The position numbers and the translations under genes are program-made. Shown here piece after piece: positions 43,692 to 52,464 of a stretch of 61,725 nucleotides of DNA (positions within the stretch are counted from its first letter, which is position 1; each line of letters starts with the position of its first letter). This stretch comes from Pseudomonadota bacterium (GTDB taxonomy: Bacteria > Pseudomonadota > Alphaproteobacteria > Rhizobiales > Xanthobacteraceae), in assembly GCA_023386885.1 (NCBI GenBank), contig JAEWIX010000026.1, forward strand, positions 1 to 61,725, written 5' to 3'. The notes beneath the pieces are model-generated. The model saw only the letters and a program-made list of their open reading frames with translations. It did no database searches and was not told the origin of the DNA.

Positions 43692-45116
43692 ATGACCAAA
43701 CCAGTCGTCACCCGCTTTGCGCCTTCGCCCACCGGTTTCCTGCACATTGGCGGCGCCCGGACCGCGCTGTTCAACTGGCTGTTCGCCCATCACAGCGGCG
43801 GAAAAATGTTGTTGCGGATCGAGGATACCGATCGCGAGCGTTCGACGGACGCCGCCATCACGGCCATCCTCGACGGCCTGAAATGGCTCGGGCTCGATTG
43901 GGACGGCGACGTGGTCTACCAGTTTCAGCGTGCCGAGCGGCATCGCGAGGTGGTGGCGCAGTTGCTCGCCTCCGGCAATGCCTATCGCTGCTACGCCACG
44001 CCGGAAGAACTGACCGCGATGCGGGAAAAGGCGCGCGCCGAGGGCCGCACGCGGCTCTACAACGGCCTGTGGCGCGATCGCGATCCTTCCGAGGCGCCGG
44101 CAGGCGTCGCGCCGGTGATCCGTCTCAAGGCCCCTCTCACCGGCGAAACCGTGATCGAGGATCAGGTGCAGGGTCGCGTGGTCTGGCAGAACGAGAACCT
44201 CGACGATCTGGTGCTGCTGCGTTCCGACGGCAACCCGACCTACATGCTCGCTGTGGTGGCCGACGATCACGACATGGGCGTCACCCATATCATCCGCGGC
44301 GACGATCATCTCACCAACGCGGCACGGCAGAAACAGATTTACGATGCGCTGGGCTGGGAACTTCCCAGCATGGCGCATATCCCGCTGATCCACGGGCCCG
44401 ATGGTTCGAAACTCTCCAAGCGGCACGGCGCGCTCGGCGTCGACGCCTATCGTGCGATGGGCTATCTGCCGGCGGCACTGCGAAACTATCTGGTGCGGCT
44501 CGGCTGGAGCCACGGCGACCAGGAGATTTTCTCCACGCAGGATATGATCGATGCGTTCGACCTGCCGGCCATCGGTCGCTCCGCGGCGCGGTTCGATTTC
44601 GCCAAACTGGAAAACCTCAACGGCCACTACATCCGTCACAGCGACGATCAATCTCTCGTGACCATGCTCGCCGACCAGGCTGGCTATCTGCCCAACGGGG
44701 CAACGCTGAAGGAAAAACTCGACGACACCACGCGCGATCAATTGCTGCGCGCGATGCCGGGCCTGAAAGAACGCGCCAAAACGCTGATCGATCTGATCGA
44801 CGGCGCGCATTTCATTTTTGCCGATCGGCCGCTGCCGATGGAAGCCAAGGCGGCCGCCCTGCTGACGCCGGAAACACGGCAATTGATCGGCCGGATTCGC
44901 GAAGCGCTGGTGGCGGTGACGGATTGGCGTCATGACACCACCGAGGCGGCCATGCGCGGATTCGCGGAACAGAATGGACTGAAACTGGGTTCTGTCGCAC
45001 AGCCGTTGCGCGTCGCCTTGACCGGCCGCGCAACGTCACCAGGCATCTTTGACGTGCTGGCGGTGCTGGGGCGGGATGAGTGTCTCGGTCGCCTCGCGGA
45101 CCAAGCCGCCGCCTGA
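43692..45116 (+). CDS. gltX: glutamate--tRNA ligase
   Basis: Charges tRNA-Glu. The 474-residue product has VTRFAPSPTGFLHIGGARTA with the HIGH motif at about residues 18-21, RIEDTDRERST, the KMSKS equivalent SKLSKRHGALG near 240, and the bacterial all-helical anticodon domain. It is a discriminating or non-discriminating GluRS; sequence alone does not settle which, but with GlnRS next door a discriminating enzyme is plausible. It is divergent from glnS and upstream of gltA. Confidence 0.95.
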   Translation: MTKPVVTRFAPSPTGFLHIGGARTALFNWLFAHHSGGKMLLRIEDTDRERSTDAAITAILDGLKWLGLDWDGDVVYQFQRAERHREVVAQLLASGNAYRCYATPEELTAMREKARAEGRTRLYNGLWRDRDPSEAPAGVAPVIRLKAPLTGETVIEDQVQGRVVWQNENLDDLVLLRSDGNPTYMLAVVADDHDMGVTHIIRGDDHLTNAARQKQIYDALGWELPSMAHIPLIHGPDGSKLSKRHGALGVDAYRAMGYLPAALRNYLVRLGWSHGDQEIFSTQDMIDAFDLPAIGRSAARFDFAKLENLNGHYIRHSDDQSLVTMLADQAGYLPNGATLKEKLDDTTRDQLLRAMPGLKERAKTLIDLIDGAHFIFADRPLPMEAKAAALLTPETRQLIGRIREALVAVTDWRHDTTEAAMRGFAEQNGLKLGSVAQPLRVALTGRATSPGIFDVLAVLGRDECLGRLADQAAA

Positions 45117-45269
45117 CGCTACCAAAGGCGTAAAACCGCATCTTGCGGTGCATACTGCAATGCGATACCCCTTGGCCCGGCGCTTTTCGGCCACCCCGGC
45201 TGCCACCCGTCGCCACAATCTTGACGCCTGGCAAGCTCGGCCTTTCAACGATCTCATCGGGGATACGCG

Positions 45270-46574
45270 ATGGACGCAAAAACCAATTCAAAATCGGCCA
45301 CCCTGACCGTCGGCGGCAAATCCCACGACTTCCCCGTCCGCTCGGGAACCGTCGGGCCTGACGTCATCGACATCAGCAAGCTCTACGCCCAGGCCGGGAT
45401 GTTCACCTACGATCCGGGTTTCACGTCCACCGGAAGTTGCGAGTCTAAAATCACCTACATCGATGGCGATGCCGGCGTTTTGCTCTACCGCGGCTACCCG
45501 ATCGAGCAACTGGCCGAAAAGGGCGACTTCCTCGAAACCTGCTATCTCCTGATGCACGGCGAGTTGCCGACCAAGGCGCAGAAGGACGACTTCGACTATC
45601 GCGTGAGCCATCACACGATGGTGCACGAGCAGATGACGCGCTTCTTCCAGGCGTTCCGCCGCGACGCGCATCCGATGGCTGTGATGGTCGCCTCTGTCGG
45701 CGCGCTGGCCGCGTTCTATCACGACTCCACCGACATCAACGATCCGCAGCAGCGCATGATCGCGTCGATGCGGATGATCGCCAAGGTGCCGACGCTGGCG
45801 GCGATGGCTTACAAATATTCGGTCGGTCAGCCGTTCGTTTATCCGCAGAACGATCTCGACTATGCGTCGAACTTCCTGCGCATGTGTTTCGCGGTGCCGT
45901 GCGAGGAATACAAGATCAACCCGGTACTCGCCGACGCGCTGGACAAGATCTTCATCCTTCATGCCGACCACGAGCAGAACGCCTCGACCTCGACCGTGCG
46001 CATCGCCGGCTCGTCCGGTGCCAACCCGTTTGCCTGCATCGCGGCCGGCATCGCCTGCCTGTGGGGCCCGGCGCATGGCGGCGCCAACGAAGCGGCGCTG
46101 CAGATGCTCGCCGAGATCGGCTCCGTCGACAAGATTCCCGAGTTCATCGCCAAGGTGAAGGACAAGAATTCGTCGGTGCGCCTGATGGGCTTCGGCCACC
46201 GCGTCTACAAGAACTACGATCCGCGCGCCAAGATCATGCAGAAGATGTGTCATGCCGTGCTCAAGGAAACCGGGCACGCCAACGACCCGCTGCTGCCGAT
46301 CGCGCTGGAACTGGAGCGGATCGCGCTGAGCGATGAATACTTCATCGAGCGCAAGCTTTATCCGAACGTCGACTTCTATTCGGGCATCACGCTGAAGGCG
46401 ATGGGCTTCCCGACCTCGATGTTCACCGTGCTGTTCGCGGTCGCCCGCACCGTCGGCTGGATCAGCCAGTGGAGCGAGATGATCGAGGATCCGGCGCAGA
46501 AGATCGGCCGTCCGCGCCAGCTCTACACCGGCGCAGCCAAGCGCGATTATGTCGATCTCGGCAAGCGCAAGTAA
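45270..46574 (+). CDS. gltA: citrate synthase, type II
   Basis: First enzyme of the TCA cycle. The 434 residues match the hexameric, NADH-sensitive type II enzyme of Gram-negative bacteria. An N-terminal beta domain (TVGGKSHDFPVRSGTVGPD) precedes the catalytic residues: His in FILHADHEQNASTSTVR, His in GFGHRVYKNYDPRA, and the Asp region in PNVDFYSGI. It has its own leader (153 bases after gltX) and a strong terminator right after the stop. Confidence 0.97.
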   Translation: MDAKTNSKSATLTVGGKSHDFPVRSGTVGPDVIDISKLYAQAGMFTYDPGFTSTGSCESKITYIDGDAGVLLYRGYPIEQLAEKGDFLETCYLLMHGELPTKAQKDDFDYRVSHHTMVHEQMTRFFQAFRRDAHPMAVMVASVGALAAFYHDSTDINDPQQRMIASMRMIAKVPTLAAMAYKYSVGQPFVYPQNDLDYASNFLRMCFAVPCEEYKINPVLADALDKIFILHADHEQNASTSTVRIAGSSGANPFACIAAGIACLWGPAHGGANEAALQMLAEIGSVDKIPEFIAKVKDKNSSVRLMGFGHRVYKNYDPRAKIMQKMCHAVLKETGHANDPLLPIALELERIALSDEYFIERKLYPNVDFYSGITLKAMGFPTSMFTVLFAVARTVGWISQWSEMIEDPAQKIGRPRQLYTGAAKRDYVDLGKRK

Positions 46575-46606
46575 ACGCGTTCTTCTCCTGACCGCTTGAA
46601 GATTTG

Positions 46607-46647
46607 CAGGCCCGATCCGACAATCCGGATCGGGCCTGTTGATTTTC
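46607..46647 (+). terminator. strong intrinsic terminator after gltA
   Basis: CAGGCCCGATCCG and CGGATCGGGCCTG form a perfect 13-bp stem with a 6-base loop (46607-46638), followed by TTGATTTT. It separates gltA from the deaminase-like gene. Confidence 0.9.
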
Positions 46648-46668
46648 GCTCTTACGACGAGGTGAGCC

Positions 46669-47886
46669 ATGACCAGGACGATCGATACGTTATTCCGAAA
46701 CGCTCTCCTGGCCGATGGAACATTGGCCACCCTCGCCGTCACCGACGGCAAGATCTCCGATATTGCGACCGAAGCAACACATGGCCTGACGGCGTCATCC
46801 GACATCGATCTCGGCGGACAATTGGTCGTGCCCGGCTTCGTCGAGGGGCACGTTCACCTCGATATCAGTTTTCATGGCGACGCGTGGCAGCCGTATGTTC
46901 CCTACACGGCCGGCTTCAATGTCCGTGAGCGCGTGGCGATTCAGCACCGCAAGATGGCGGCGGCCGCACCGATGGCAGAGCGCGCGCGCAATCAACTCGA
47001 CCTCTGTATCGCCAACGGCTCGACGCGGATGCGCAGCCACGTCATGGTCGATGCCAGTGTCGGATTGAAATCGCTGCAAACCATCGCGGCGGTGCGCGAG
47101 CAATACCGCGATCTGATCGATATCCAGTTGGTGGCGTTTCCGCAGAGCGGCCTCCTCACCTGCCCCGGCACTAAGGAATTGCTGGACGCCGCCTTCGATC
47201 ACGGCGCCGATCTGATCGGCGGCCTCGATCCCGCCGCGGTCGACCGCGACGTCAAGGGCCATCTCGATGTCGTGTTCGGTATCGCCGAAAAACGCGGCGT
47301 CGGCATCGATATCCATCTGCATGAGCCCGGTACGATGGGCGTGTTCTCGATCGAGGAGATCGTCACGCGCACGCAAGCTCTCGGTATGCAGGGCAAGGTC
47401 ACTGTCAGTCACGCCTACGCGCTGGGCGACGTCTCCGCCGATGTGGTTCGGCGCACCGCTGATCTCCTCGCGAAATCCGGCGTGGCGGTCATGACCACCG
47501 CGCCCGGCGCGCGCGCCTTTCCGCCGGTACTGGCGCTGCGCGAAGCAGGCGTCACCGTATTCGGTGGCAACGACAACATCCGCGATAGCTGGAATCCCTA
47601 CGGCGACGGCGACATGCTTCGTCGCGCCATGATGATCGGCCACCGCTCGGATTTCCGCACTGATGAGGAGCTTGGCATCGCATTCGATGCAGTCACCGCG
47701 GCAGGCGCCAAGGCGCTCGGCATTGCGGACTACGGCCTGCATCTCGGCGCGCCCGCCGACTTCGTGACGCTGCGCGCCGCGCATGTGCCGGAAGCCGTGG
47801 TTGGCGTACCGAAAGGGCGTTCGGTCTATCGTGGCGGTGTTTGTGTTGTCCGCGACGACGTGCTGGTCGCTTCGCCGTCACGATAG
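46669..47886 (+). CDS. amidohydrolase, cytosine deaminase-like
   Basis: A 405-residue cytoplasmic amidohydrolase related to cytosine deaminase and the TRZ/ATZ hydrolases. It has His61 and His63 in EGHVHLD, a third His in DIHLHEPG (about 220), VSHAYALG (about 250) and the catalytic Asp in GGNDNIRDSWNPYG (near 317), which corresponds to HDDVFDPWYPLG in CodA. The substrate is probably a heterocyclic amine, but the altered GGNDN motif warns against calling it cytosine deaminase. GAGGTGAGCC precedes the ATG. It stands alone between the gltA terminator and the convergent lpxB. Confidence 0.88.
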   Translation: MTRTIDTLFRNALLADGTLATLAVTDGKISDIATEATHGLTASSDIDLGGQLVVPGFVEGHVHLDISFHGDAWQPYVPYTAGFNVRERVAIQHRKMAAAAPMAERARNQLDLCIANGSTRMRSHVMVDASVGLKSLQTIAAVREQYRDLIDIQLVAFPQSGLLTCPGTKELLDAAFDHGADLIGGLDPAAVDRDVKGHLDVVFGIAEKRGVGIDIHLHEPGTMGVFSIEEIVTRTQALGMQGKVTVSHAYALGDVSADVVRRTADLLAKSGVAVMTTAPGARAFPPVLALREAGVTVFGGNDNIRDSWNPYGDGDMLRRAMMIGHRSDFRTDEELGIAFDAVTAAGAKALGIADYGLHLGAPADFVTLRAAHVPEAVVGVPKGRSVYRGGVCVVRDDVLVASPSR

Positions 47887-47909
47887 CAAGCGACGAATGA
47901 CGTCGCGCG

Positions 47910-49067
47910 TTATCGCAGCAATCCGATCACGACGTCGGCGGCGCGCTCGCTTGGCGATAGCGCGCCGGTCGACATGATATCGTCGATGCGCGCGAATGCC
48001 ACCTGCTGTCGCCGCCGCATCGGCGTGTCGGTCAGCACGTCGCGCAAGGCCGGCGTCAGCTTCAAAGTCGTGCACTCCTCCTGAATGAATTCGGGGATGA
48101 CGTTCTCACCGATCACCAGATTGGCGAGGATCACCGACGACGAGGTGATGCGCCGGCGCACGATCCAGGCTTCCACCGCACCTGCCCTGTAAGCGGTGAC
48201 CATCGGTATCTGCGCCAGCGCCAGCTCGAGCGTAACCGTGCCGGACTTGGCGAACGCGGCGTGGGCGACGCGAAAGGCCGCGCGCTTGGCCTCCTCGCCC
48301 ACCACGACGCGCGGCCGCACCGGCCACGTCTCAAGCTCGCGCGCGATGATCCCTTCGAGGTGCGGCATGGTCGGCAACACGGCCTCGAACGCCAGGCCTT
48401 GCGCCTGCAATTGTCCGAGCGTTTCACCGAACACCGCCATGTGGTGACCGATCTCGCTGCGACGACTGCCCGGCAGAACGAGCAGGATCGGCGGAGCTTC
48501 GTCACGGCGTGATTGCTCGACAGGGTTCGGCCGCAACGAACCAAGCTGCTCCGTCAACGGATGACCGACGAAGGTACAGGGCGGCCCGTCAAGTCTCCGC
48601 AGCGCATCCGGCTCGAACGGCAGGATCGCCAGCACATGATCGATATAGCCGCGCATGGTGCGTGCGCGGCCCGGCCGCCACGCCCACACCTGCGGCGACA
48701 CGTAATCGACGATCGGAATTTGCGGCGCGCGCGCACGCACCCGTCTGGCGACGCGATGCGTAAAGTCCGGACTATCGATGATGACGAGCATGTCCGGCTT
48801 TGCAGCGATCACAGCATCGACGGTTTCCCGAATGCGGCGCAGGATGCTGCGCAATTGTTTCGCGACCGCCGCAAGGCCGACGATCGACAACTCCTCGATG
48901 GGAAACTGGGAGACGAGCCCCGCCTCCGCCATCGCGCGGCCGCCGACGCCTTCGAACCGTACAGTCGCACCAAGACGTGCTCGCAACTCGCGCATCAGGC
49001 TGGCGCCGAGCCGGTCGCCGGATTCTTCCGTCGCGATCAGAAATATCGTGCGCGCATCGCTTGGCAT
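47910..49067 (-). CDS. lpxB: lipid-A-disaccharide synthase
   Basis: Glycosyltransferase (GT19) that joins UDP-diacylglucosamine and lipid X. The 385-residue product begins IFLIATEESGDRLGASLM and has FEGVGGRAMAEAGL, VDYVSPQVWAWRPGRA, FVGHPLTEQLG, LLVLPGSRRSEI and FAKSGTVTLELALAQIPMV. The ATG at 49067 overlaps the lpxI stop (TGATG), so the two are translationally coupled. It is the last gene of the envelope cluster and converges on the deaminase-like gene. Confidence 0.96.
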   Translation of the reverse strand: MPSDARTIFLIATEESGDRLGASLMRELRARLGATVRFEGVGGRAMAEAGLVSQFPIEELSIVGLAAVAKQLRSILRRIRETVDAVIAAKPDMLVIIDSPDFTHRVARRVRARAPQIPIVDYVSPQVWAWRPGRARTMRGYIDHVLAILPFEPDALRRLDGPPCTFVGHPLTEQLGSLRPNPVEQSRRDEAPPILLVLPGSRRSEIGHHMAVFGETLGQLQAQGLAFEAVLPTMPHLEGIIARELETWPVRPRVVVGEEAKRAAFRVAHAAFAKSGTVTLELALAQIPMVTAYRAGAVEAWIVRRRITSSSVILANLVIGENVIPEFIQEECTTLKLTPALRDVLTDTPMRRRQQVAFARIDDIMSTGALSPSERAADVVIGLLR

Positions 49068-49924
49068 CACGTGGGCAATCCGATGACGAAGACACCTGCG
49101 CGATCCGCCGCGTCGATCATCGGCTGAGGATCGGCAACGATAGTATGGCCGGCAACGGTCGCAAGTCCGGCCAGCCCCGCCGCGATTACGCCGTCGACGG
49201 TCTGCAATCCGGTGGTCGGCAGATCGAGGCGCAGATCCTGGCCACGCTTCGGCATCTTCACCAGAACGCCGCGCTGCAGCTTCGACCGAATGCGCCCCTC
49301 GCTGCGCAACTGCGCGATGCGCGCAAGCAGCGAATCGGTGCCTTCGATTCCCTCGACGCCAACGACATGGCCATCGATTACGACAACGGCCTGACCGATA
49401 TCGAATGGTCCGAGCGCATGCAGTACCTCGCGGCCTCTGGCGATATCCGCCTCGGCATCGCGATCCGGCGTCGCACGTGTGAGGCAACCAGCCGGCATCA
49501 ACAACTCGGGTGCAAGATCCTTGACGCCGACGAGACGGAAGCCATCCTTCTCGAGCAGGCGTCCAATGCTCGACAGCAGATGATCGTCGCCGCCGCGAAA
49601 CGCCGCCCACACCCGCGGGAGAACGCGCATCGTTCCCCAATCGAGGCGTATTTCGGATAGCGCAGGCCGGATCAGCGTGCCGATGAAGGCGAGATCGCGA
49701 CACTTCTCGGTGCGTAGCAGCCGCGTCAGCCGACCAAGCTGACCGAGCGATATCCAATGATGCTTGAATCGCGCGACCGCGACGGGATCGCAAAATCCCT
49801 TGATCGCAAAGATCACCGGCGTGATGCCGCGCGCCGCCAACGCCTCACCCACCGCGAACGGCAATACGCCGCCGCCGGCGACCAGTCCGACCGGCGATGA
49901 AATCGGCAACGTGTCGTTGGTCAT
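49067..49924 (-). CDS. lpxI: UDP-2,3-diacylglucosamine pyrophosphatase LpxI
   Basis: Hydrolyses UDP-2,3-diacylglucosamine to lipid X, replacing LpxH in alphaproteobacteria. The 285-residue product shows VGLVAGGGVLPFAVGEALAA at the N-terminus and the C-terminal DUF1009 region (KMPKRGQDLRLDLPTTGLQT, VIAAGLAGLATVAGHTIV). It is 21 bases after lpxA and overlaps lpxB. Confidence 0.94.
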   Translation of the reverse strand: MTNDTLPISSPVGLVAGGGVLPFAVGEALAARGITPVIFAIKGFCDPVAVARFKHHWISLGQLGRLTRLLRTEKCRDLAFIGTLIRPALSEIRLDWGTMRVLPRVWAAFRGGDDHLLSSIGRLLEKDGFRLVGVKDLAPELLMPAGCLTRATPDRDAEADIARGREVLHALGPFDIGQAVVVIDGHVVGVEGIEGTDSLLARIAQLRSEGRIRSKLQRGVLVKMPKRGQDLRLDLPTTGLQTVDGVIAAGLAGLATVAGHTIVADPQPMIDAADRAGVFVIGLPT

Positions 49925-49945
49925 GGTTAGCCCATCGCCTCGTCG

Positions 49946-50749
49946 TCACGACTTGTCGGTGTTGTCTCCAGGCAGGCAAAGCGGACGGAGCTTGCCTTCG
50001 CCGATGAAGGTCAGGATTTCCGCGATGGCCGGATCCTCATCCGCCATCGGCTGCACCTGTTGCAGCCGCTCGGCGAACGTACCGGGGCCGTGAAACAGTT
50101 TGCGATAGAAGCCGCGCACCGCGGCAAGCCGGTCGCGGGTGAATTTGCGGCGACGCATGCCGATGATGTTGAGGCCCTCGAGCCGTGCATACTGCCCGTT
50201 GACGAGGCCATAAGGGATGATGTCGCCGCGCACGCCGCAGACGCCGCCGATCATCACTTGCGGCCCCACACGTGTGAACTGATGCACGGCCGACAGGCCG
50301 CCGATAAAGACGAAGTCGCCGATCTCGCAATGTCCGCCCAGCGTCGCCGACGTCGCGAAGATCACGTCGTTGCCGACCTGACAATCGTGACCGACGTGCG
50401 CGTTGTTCATGAAGTAGCCGCGTGCACCGACGCGGGTCACTCCGCCTCCGATGACAGAGCCGACATTCATGGTGACGCCTTCGCGCATCTGACAGGCTTC
50501 GCCGATTTCAAGCCGGGTGGGTTCGCCGCGATAGGCCAACGACTGCGGTGCGCTGCCGAGCGACACGAACGGCGACATCTGACAGCGCGGCCCCACCGTC
50601 GTGTGCCCCATGATCGACACATGCGCGTCGAGGCGGCATTCCTCTCCAAGCACGACGTCGGGGCCGATCACGCAATACGGACCGACGACACATCCCTCAC
50701 CGATCACCGCGCCATCCGCAATCCGCGCGGTGGGATCAATTTTGCTCAT
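49946..50749 (-). CDS. lpxA: acyl-ACP--UDP-N-acetylglucosamine O-acyltransferase
   Basis: First step of lipid A synthesis. The 267-residue protein is a left-handed beta helix of hexapeptide repeats (DGAVIGEGCVVGPYCVIG, HVSIMGHTTVG) with catalytic His in NAHVGHDCQVGND and HQFTRVG, and a helical C-terminal domain (RDRLAAVRGFYRKLF). It is separated from fabZ by 123 bases holding two palindromic repeats. Confidence 0.95.
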   Translation of the reverse strand: MSKIDPTARIADGAVIGEGCVVGPYCVIGPDVVLGEECRLDAHVSIMGHTTVGPRCQMSPFVSLGSAPQSLAYRGEPTRLEIGEACQMREGVTMNVGSVIGGGVTRVGARGYFMNNAHVGHDCQVGNDVIFATSATLGGHCEIGDFVFIGGLSAVHQFTRVGPQVMIGGVCGVRGDIIPYGLVNGQYARLEGLNIIGMRRRKFTRDRLAAVRGFYRKLFHGPGTFAERLQQVQPMADEDPAIAEILTFIGEGKLRPLCLPGDNTDKS

Positions 50750-50770
50750 GCCTGCTCATATATGGCTTAG

Positions 50771-50800
50771 GGTCTGATCCAACTGCGTTGAATCAGATCC
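50771..50800. repeat. short inverted repeat in the lpxA-fabZ gap
   Basis: TCTGATCCAAC (50773-50783) and GTTGAATCAGA (50787-50797) pair with one mismatch around TGC. It lies between fabZ and lpxA and can form a hairpin in the lpx transcript. Confidence 0.7.
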
Positions 50801-50819
50801 GTCGTTTATCTTTTCTGTT

Positions 50820-50868
50820 GAGCATGATCTTCTCCGAAAACCGGTTTCCACTTTTCGGGATCATGCTC
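50820..50868. repeat. 49-base palindromic repeat in the lpxA-fabZ gap
   Basis: Perfect outer arms GAGCATGATC/GATCATGCTC enclose CCGAAAA/TTTTCGG and a central AACCGGTTTCCACTT. The core matches that of the 44-base repeats at 27582 and 60613. This type of sequence is common between genes in Rhizobiales as I know them. It directly follows the fabZ stop. Confidence 0.8.
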
Positions 50869-50872
50869 CAGG

Positions 50873-51328
50873 TCAGTCGGTCAGCATGGCGCCGACATCG
50901 GCCTCGGCCACGACGACGCCATTGACCTTGGCCTCACCGTGAAACCACCACATGGTCTTGCGGCGACTGGTGTTGCGCATGTGATATTCGATGGTGTCGC
51001 CCGGCAGCACCGGCTTGCGAAACTTGCACTTGTCGATGGTGAGGAAATATACCGCGCGCGGCTGAATGCCGTTGCCCGCCGACAGGATACCGATCACGCC
51101 CGCCGTCTGCGCCATGCCTTCGATCACCAGCACGCCCGGAAACACCGGCCGTTCCGGGAAATGCCCCTGAAACACCGGCTCGTTCATGGTGACGTTCTTG
51201 ATTCCGATGCCGCTGTGATCTTCGCGAATCTCGATGACTTTATCGATCAGCAGGAATGGATAACGGTGCGGCAACGTCTGGAGGATCTTATTGATATCGA
51301 CGGCCTCGATGGCGATCGGCGATTGCAT
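50873..51328 (-). CDS. fabZ: 3-hydroxyacyl-[acyl-carrier-protein] dehydratase FabZ
   Basis: Dehydrates 3-hydroxyacyl-ACP in fatty acid elongation and competes with LpxA/LpxD for substrate. The 151-residue hot-dog protein has LPHRYPFLLIDKVIE, catalytic His56 in FQGHFPERPVFPG and Glu70 in VLVIEGMAQ. Its ATG overlaps the lpxD stop (TGATG), so the two are coupled. Confidence 0.96.
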   Translation of the reverse strand: MQSPIAIEAVDINKILQTLPHRYPFLLIDKVIEIREDHSGIGIKNVTMNEPVFQGHFPERPVFPGVLVIEGMAQTAGVIGILSAGNGIQPRAVYFLTIDKCKFRKPVLPGDTIEYHMRNTSRRKTMWWFHGEAKVNGVVVAEADVGAMLTD

Positions 51329-52410
51329 CAGTCCTGTCCCTCAGCCTTGGTATTGGATCCCTTGGTGCCTTGCAGTCCGCCCTCACGGACCAGGCGCTCC
51401 ACCGCGAGAAACTCCCGGAACCACTGCTTGGTCGGCTTGGCGAAGAAGCCTCCCCATCGCTCGCCCGCGGGAATGCTGTCCTTGACGGCGCTCATGGCGG
51501 TGATCTGCGCACCGTCCCCGATATGAACGTGGTTGTTGACGCCGACCTTGGCGCCCATGGCCACGTTGTCACCGATCGTCAGACTGCCCGCCAGCCCGCA
51601 CTGGGCTGCGATCAGCGAATGACGGCCGATGCTCACGTTATGGCCGATCTGCACCTGATTGTCGATTTTGGTGCCCTCGCCGATCACCGTATCGCGCAGG
51701 CTGCCGCGGTCGATGGTTGTCCCGGCGCCGATTTCGACATGGTTCTGGATCAGCACCCGGCCGGTCTGCGGCACCTTGATGTGCCCACCCTTGCCGAAAA
51801 TAAAGCCGTAGCCGTCCTGCCCGATATGGCAGCCAGGATGGATCAGCACCTGGTTGCCGATGAAGGTGTTGTGGATCGACGAGTTCGGGCCGACGTTGCA
51901 GTCCCGGCCGATCTTCACGCCGGGGCCGAGCACCACGCTGGCACCGATCACAGTCCCCGAACCGATTTCCACATCGGGGCCGATCACCGCCAGCGGATCG
52001 ACGATGACGTCGTCCTCTAGGCGCGCGGCGGGATCGATGATCGCCGAAGGCGAAATACCGGTGTTGCCGCAGGATGACTGCGGCCGCAGCGCATCGCCAT
52101 GAAGGTGGCTGGCCAGATCGACGAAGGCGCGAAACGGCTGCGCAGCGCGCAGCACCGCGACATGCGGCGGCACCCTGCCCTCGAATCTTTCGTGGATCAG
52201 GCAAGCCCCGGCATGGGTATGATCGAGTTGGTCGGCGTATTTCAGGTTGTCGAAGAAGGCCAGATGCATCGGCCCGGCCTCGTCGAGCGAAGCCAGCCCG
52301 TGAACGGGCTGGGCCGCGCGCGCGTCATCGACCAGATGCGCCTTGGTCAACGCGGCGACCTCAGCCAGTGTCAACCGTGGCGGCTGTCGGAAGAATGTCG
52401 GTTGCGCCAT
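51328..52410 (-). CDS. lpxD: UDP-3-O-(3-hydroxyacyl)glucosamine N-acyltransferase
   Basis: Third step of lipid A synthesis. The 360-residue product has an N-terminal uridine-binding domain (FFRQPPRLTLAEVAAL, AFFDNLKYADQL), a hexapeptide left-handed helix (IIDPAARLEDDVIVDPLAVI) and the catalytic His region in QVQIGHNVSIG. The ATG at 52410 gives the usual start; a start at 52440 adds ten unrelated residues. It follows bamA by 54 bases and overlaps fabZ. Confidence 0.95.
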   Translation of the reverse strand: MAQPTFFRQPPRLTLAEVAALTKAHLVDDARAAQPVHGLASLDEAGPMHLAFFDNLKYADQLDHTHAGACLIHERFEGRVPPHVAVLRAAQPFRAFVDLASHLHGDALRPQSSCGNTGISPSAIIDPAARLEDDVIVDPLAVIGPDVEIGSGTVIGASVVLGPGVKIGRDCNVGPNSSIHNTFIGNQVLIHPGCHIGQDGYGFIFGKGGHIKVPQTGRVLIQNHVEIGAGTTIDRGSLRDTVIGEGTKIDNQVQIGHNVSIGRHSLIAAQCGLAGSLTIGDNVAMGAKVGVNNHVHIGDGAQITAMSAVKDSIPAGERWGGFFAKPTKQWFREFLAVERLVREGGLQGTKGSNTKAEGQD

Positions 52411-52464
52411 GCTACCCGCCGCGAACGGTCGCGGGGGCACGCCTCGTGGAGCGGATGTGAGCCA

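Noticed and set aside
46669..47886. Naming the gltA neighbour codA
   Set aside because: The catalytic Asp motif differs from CodA, so only a family-level call is supported.
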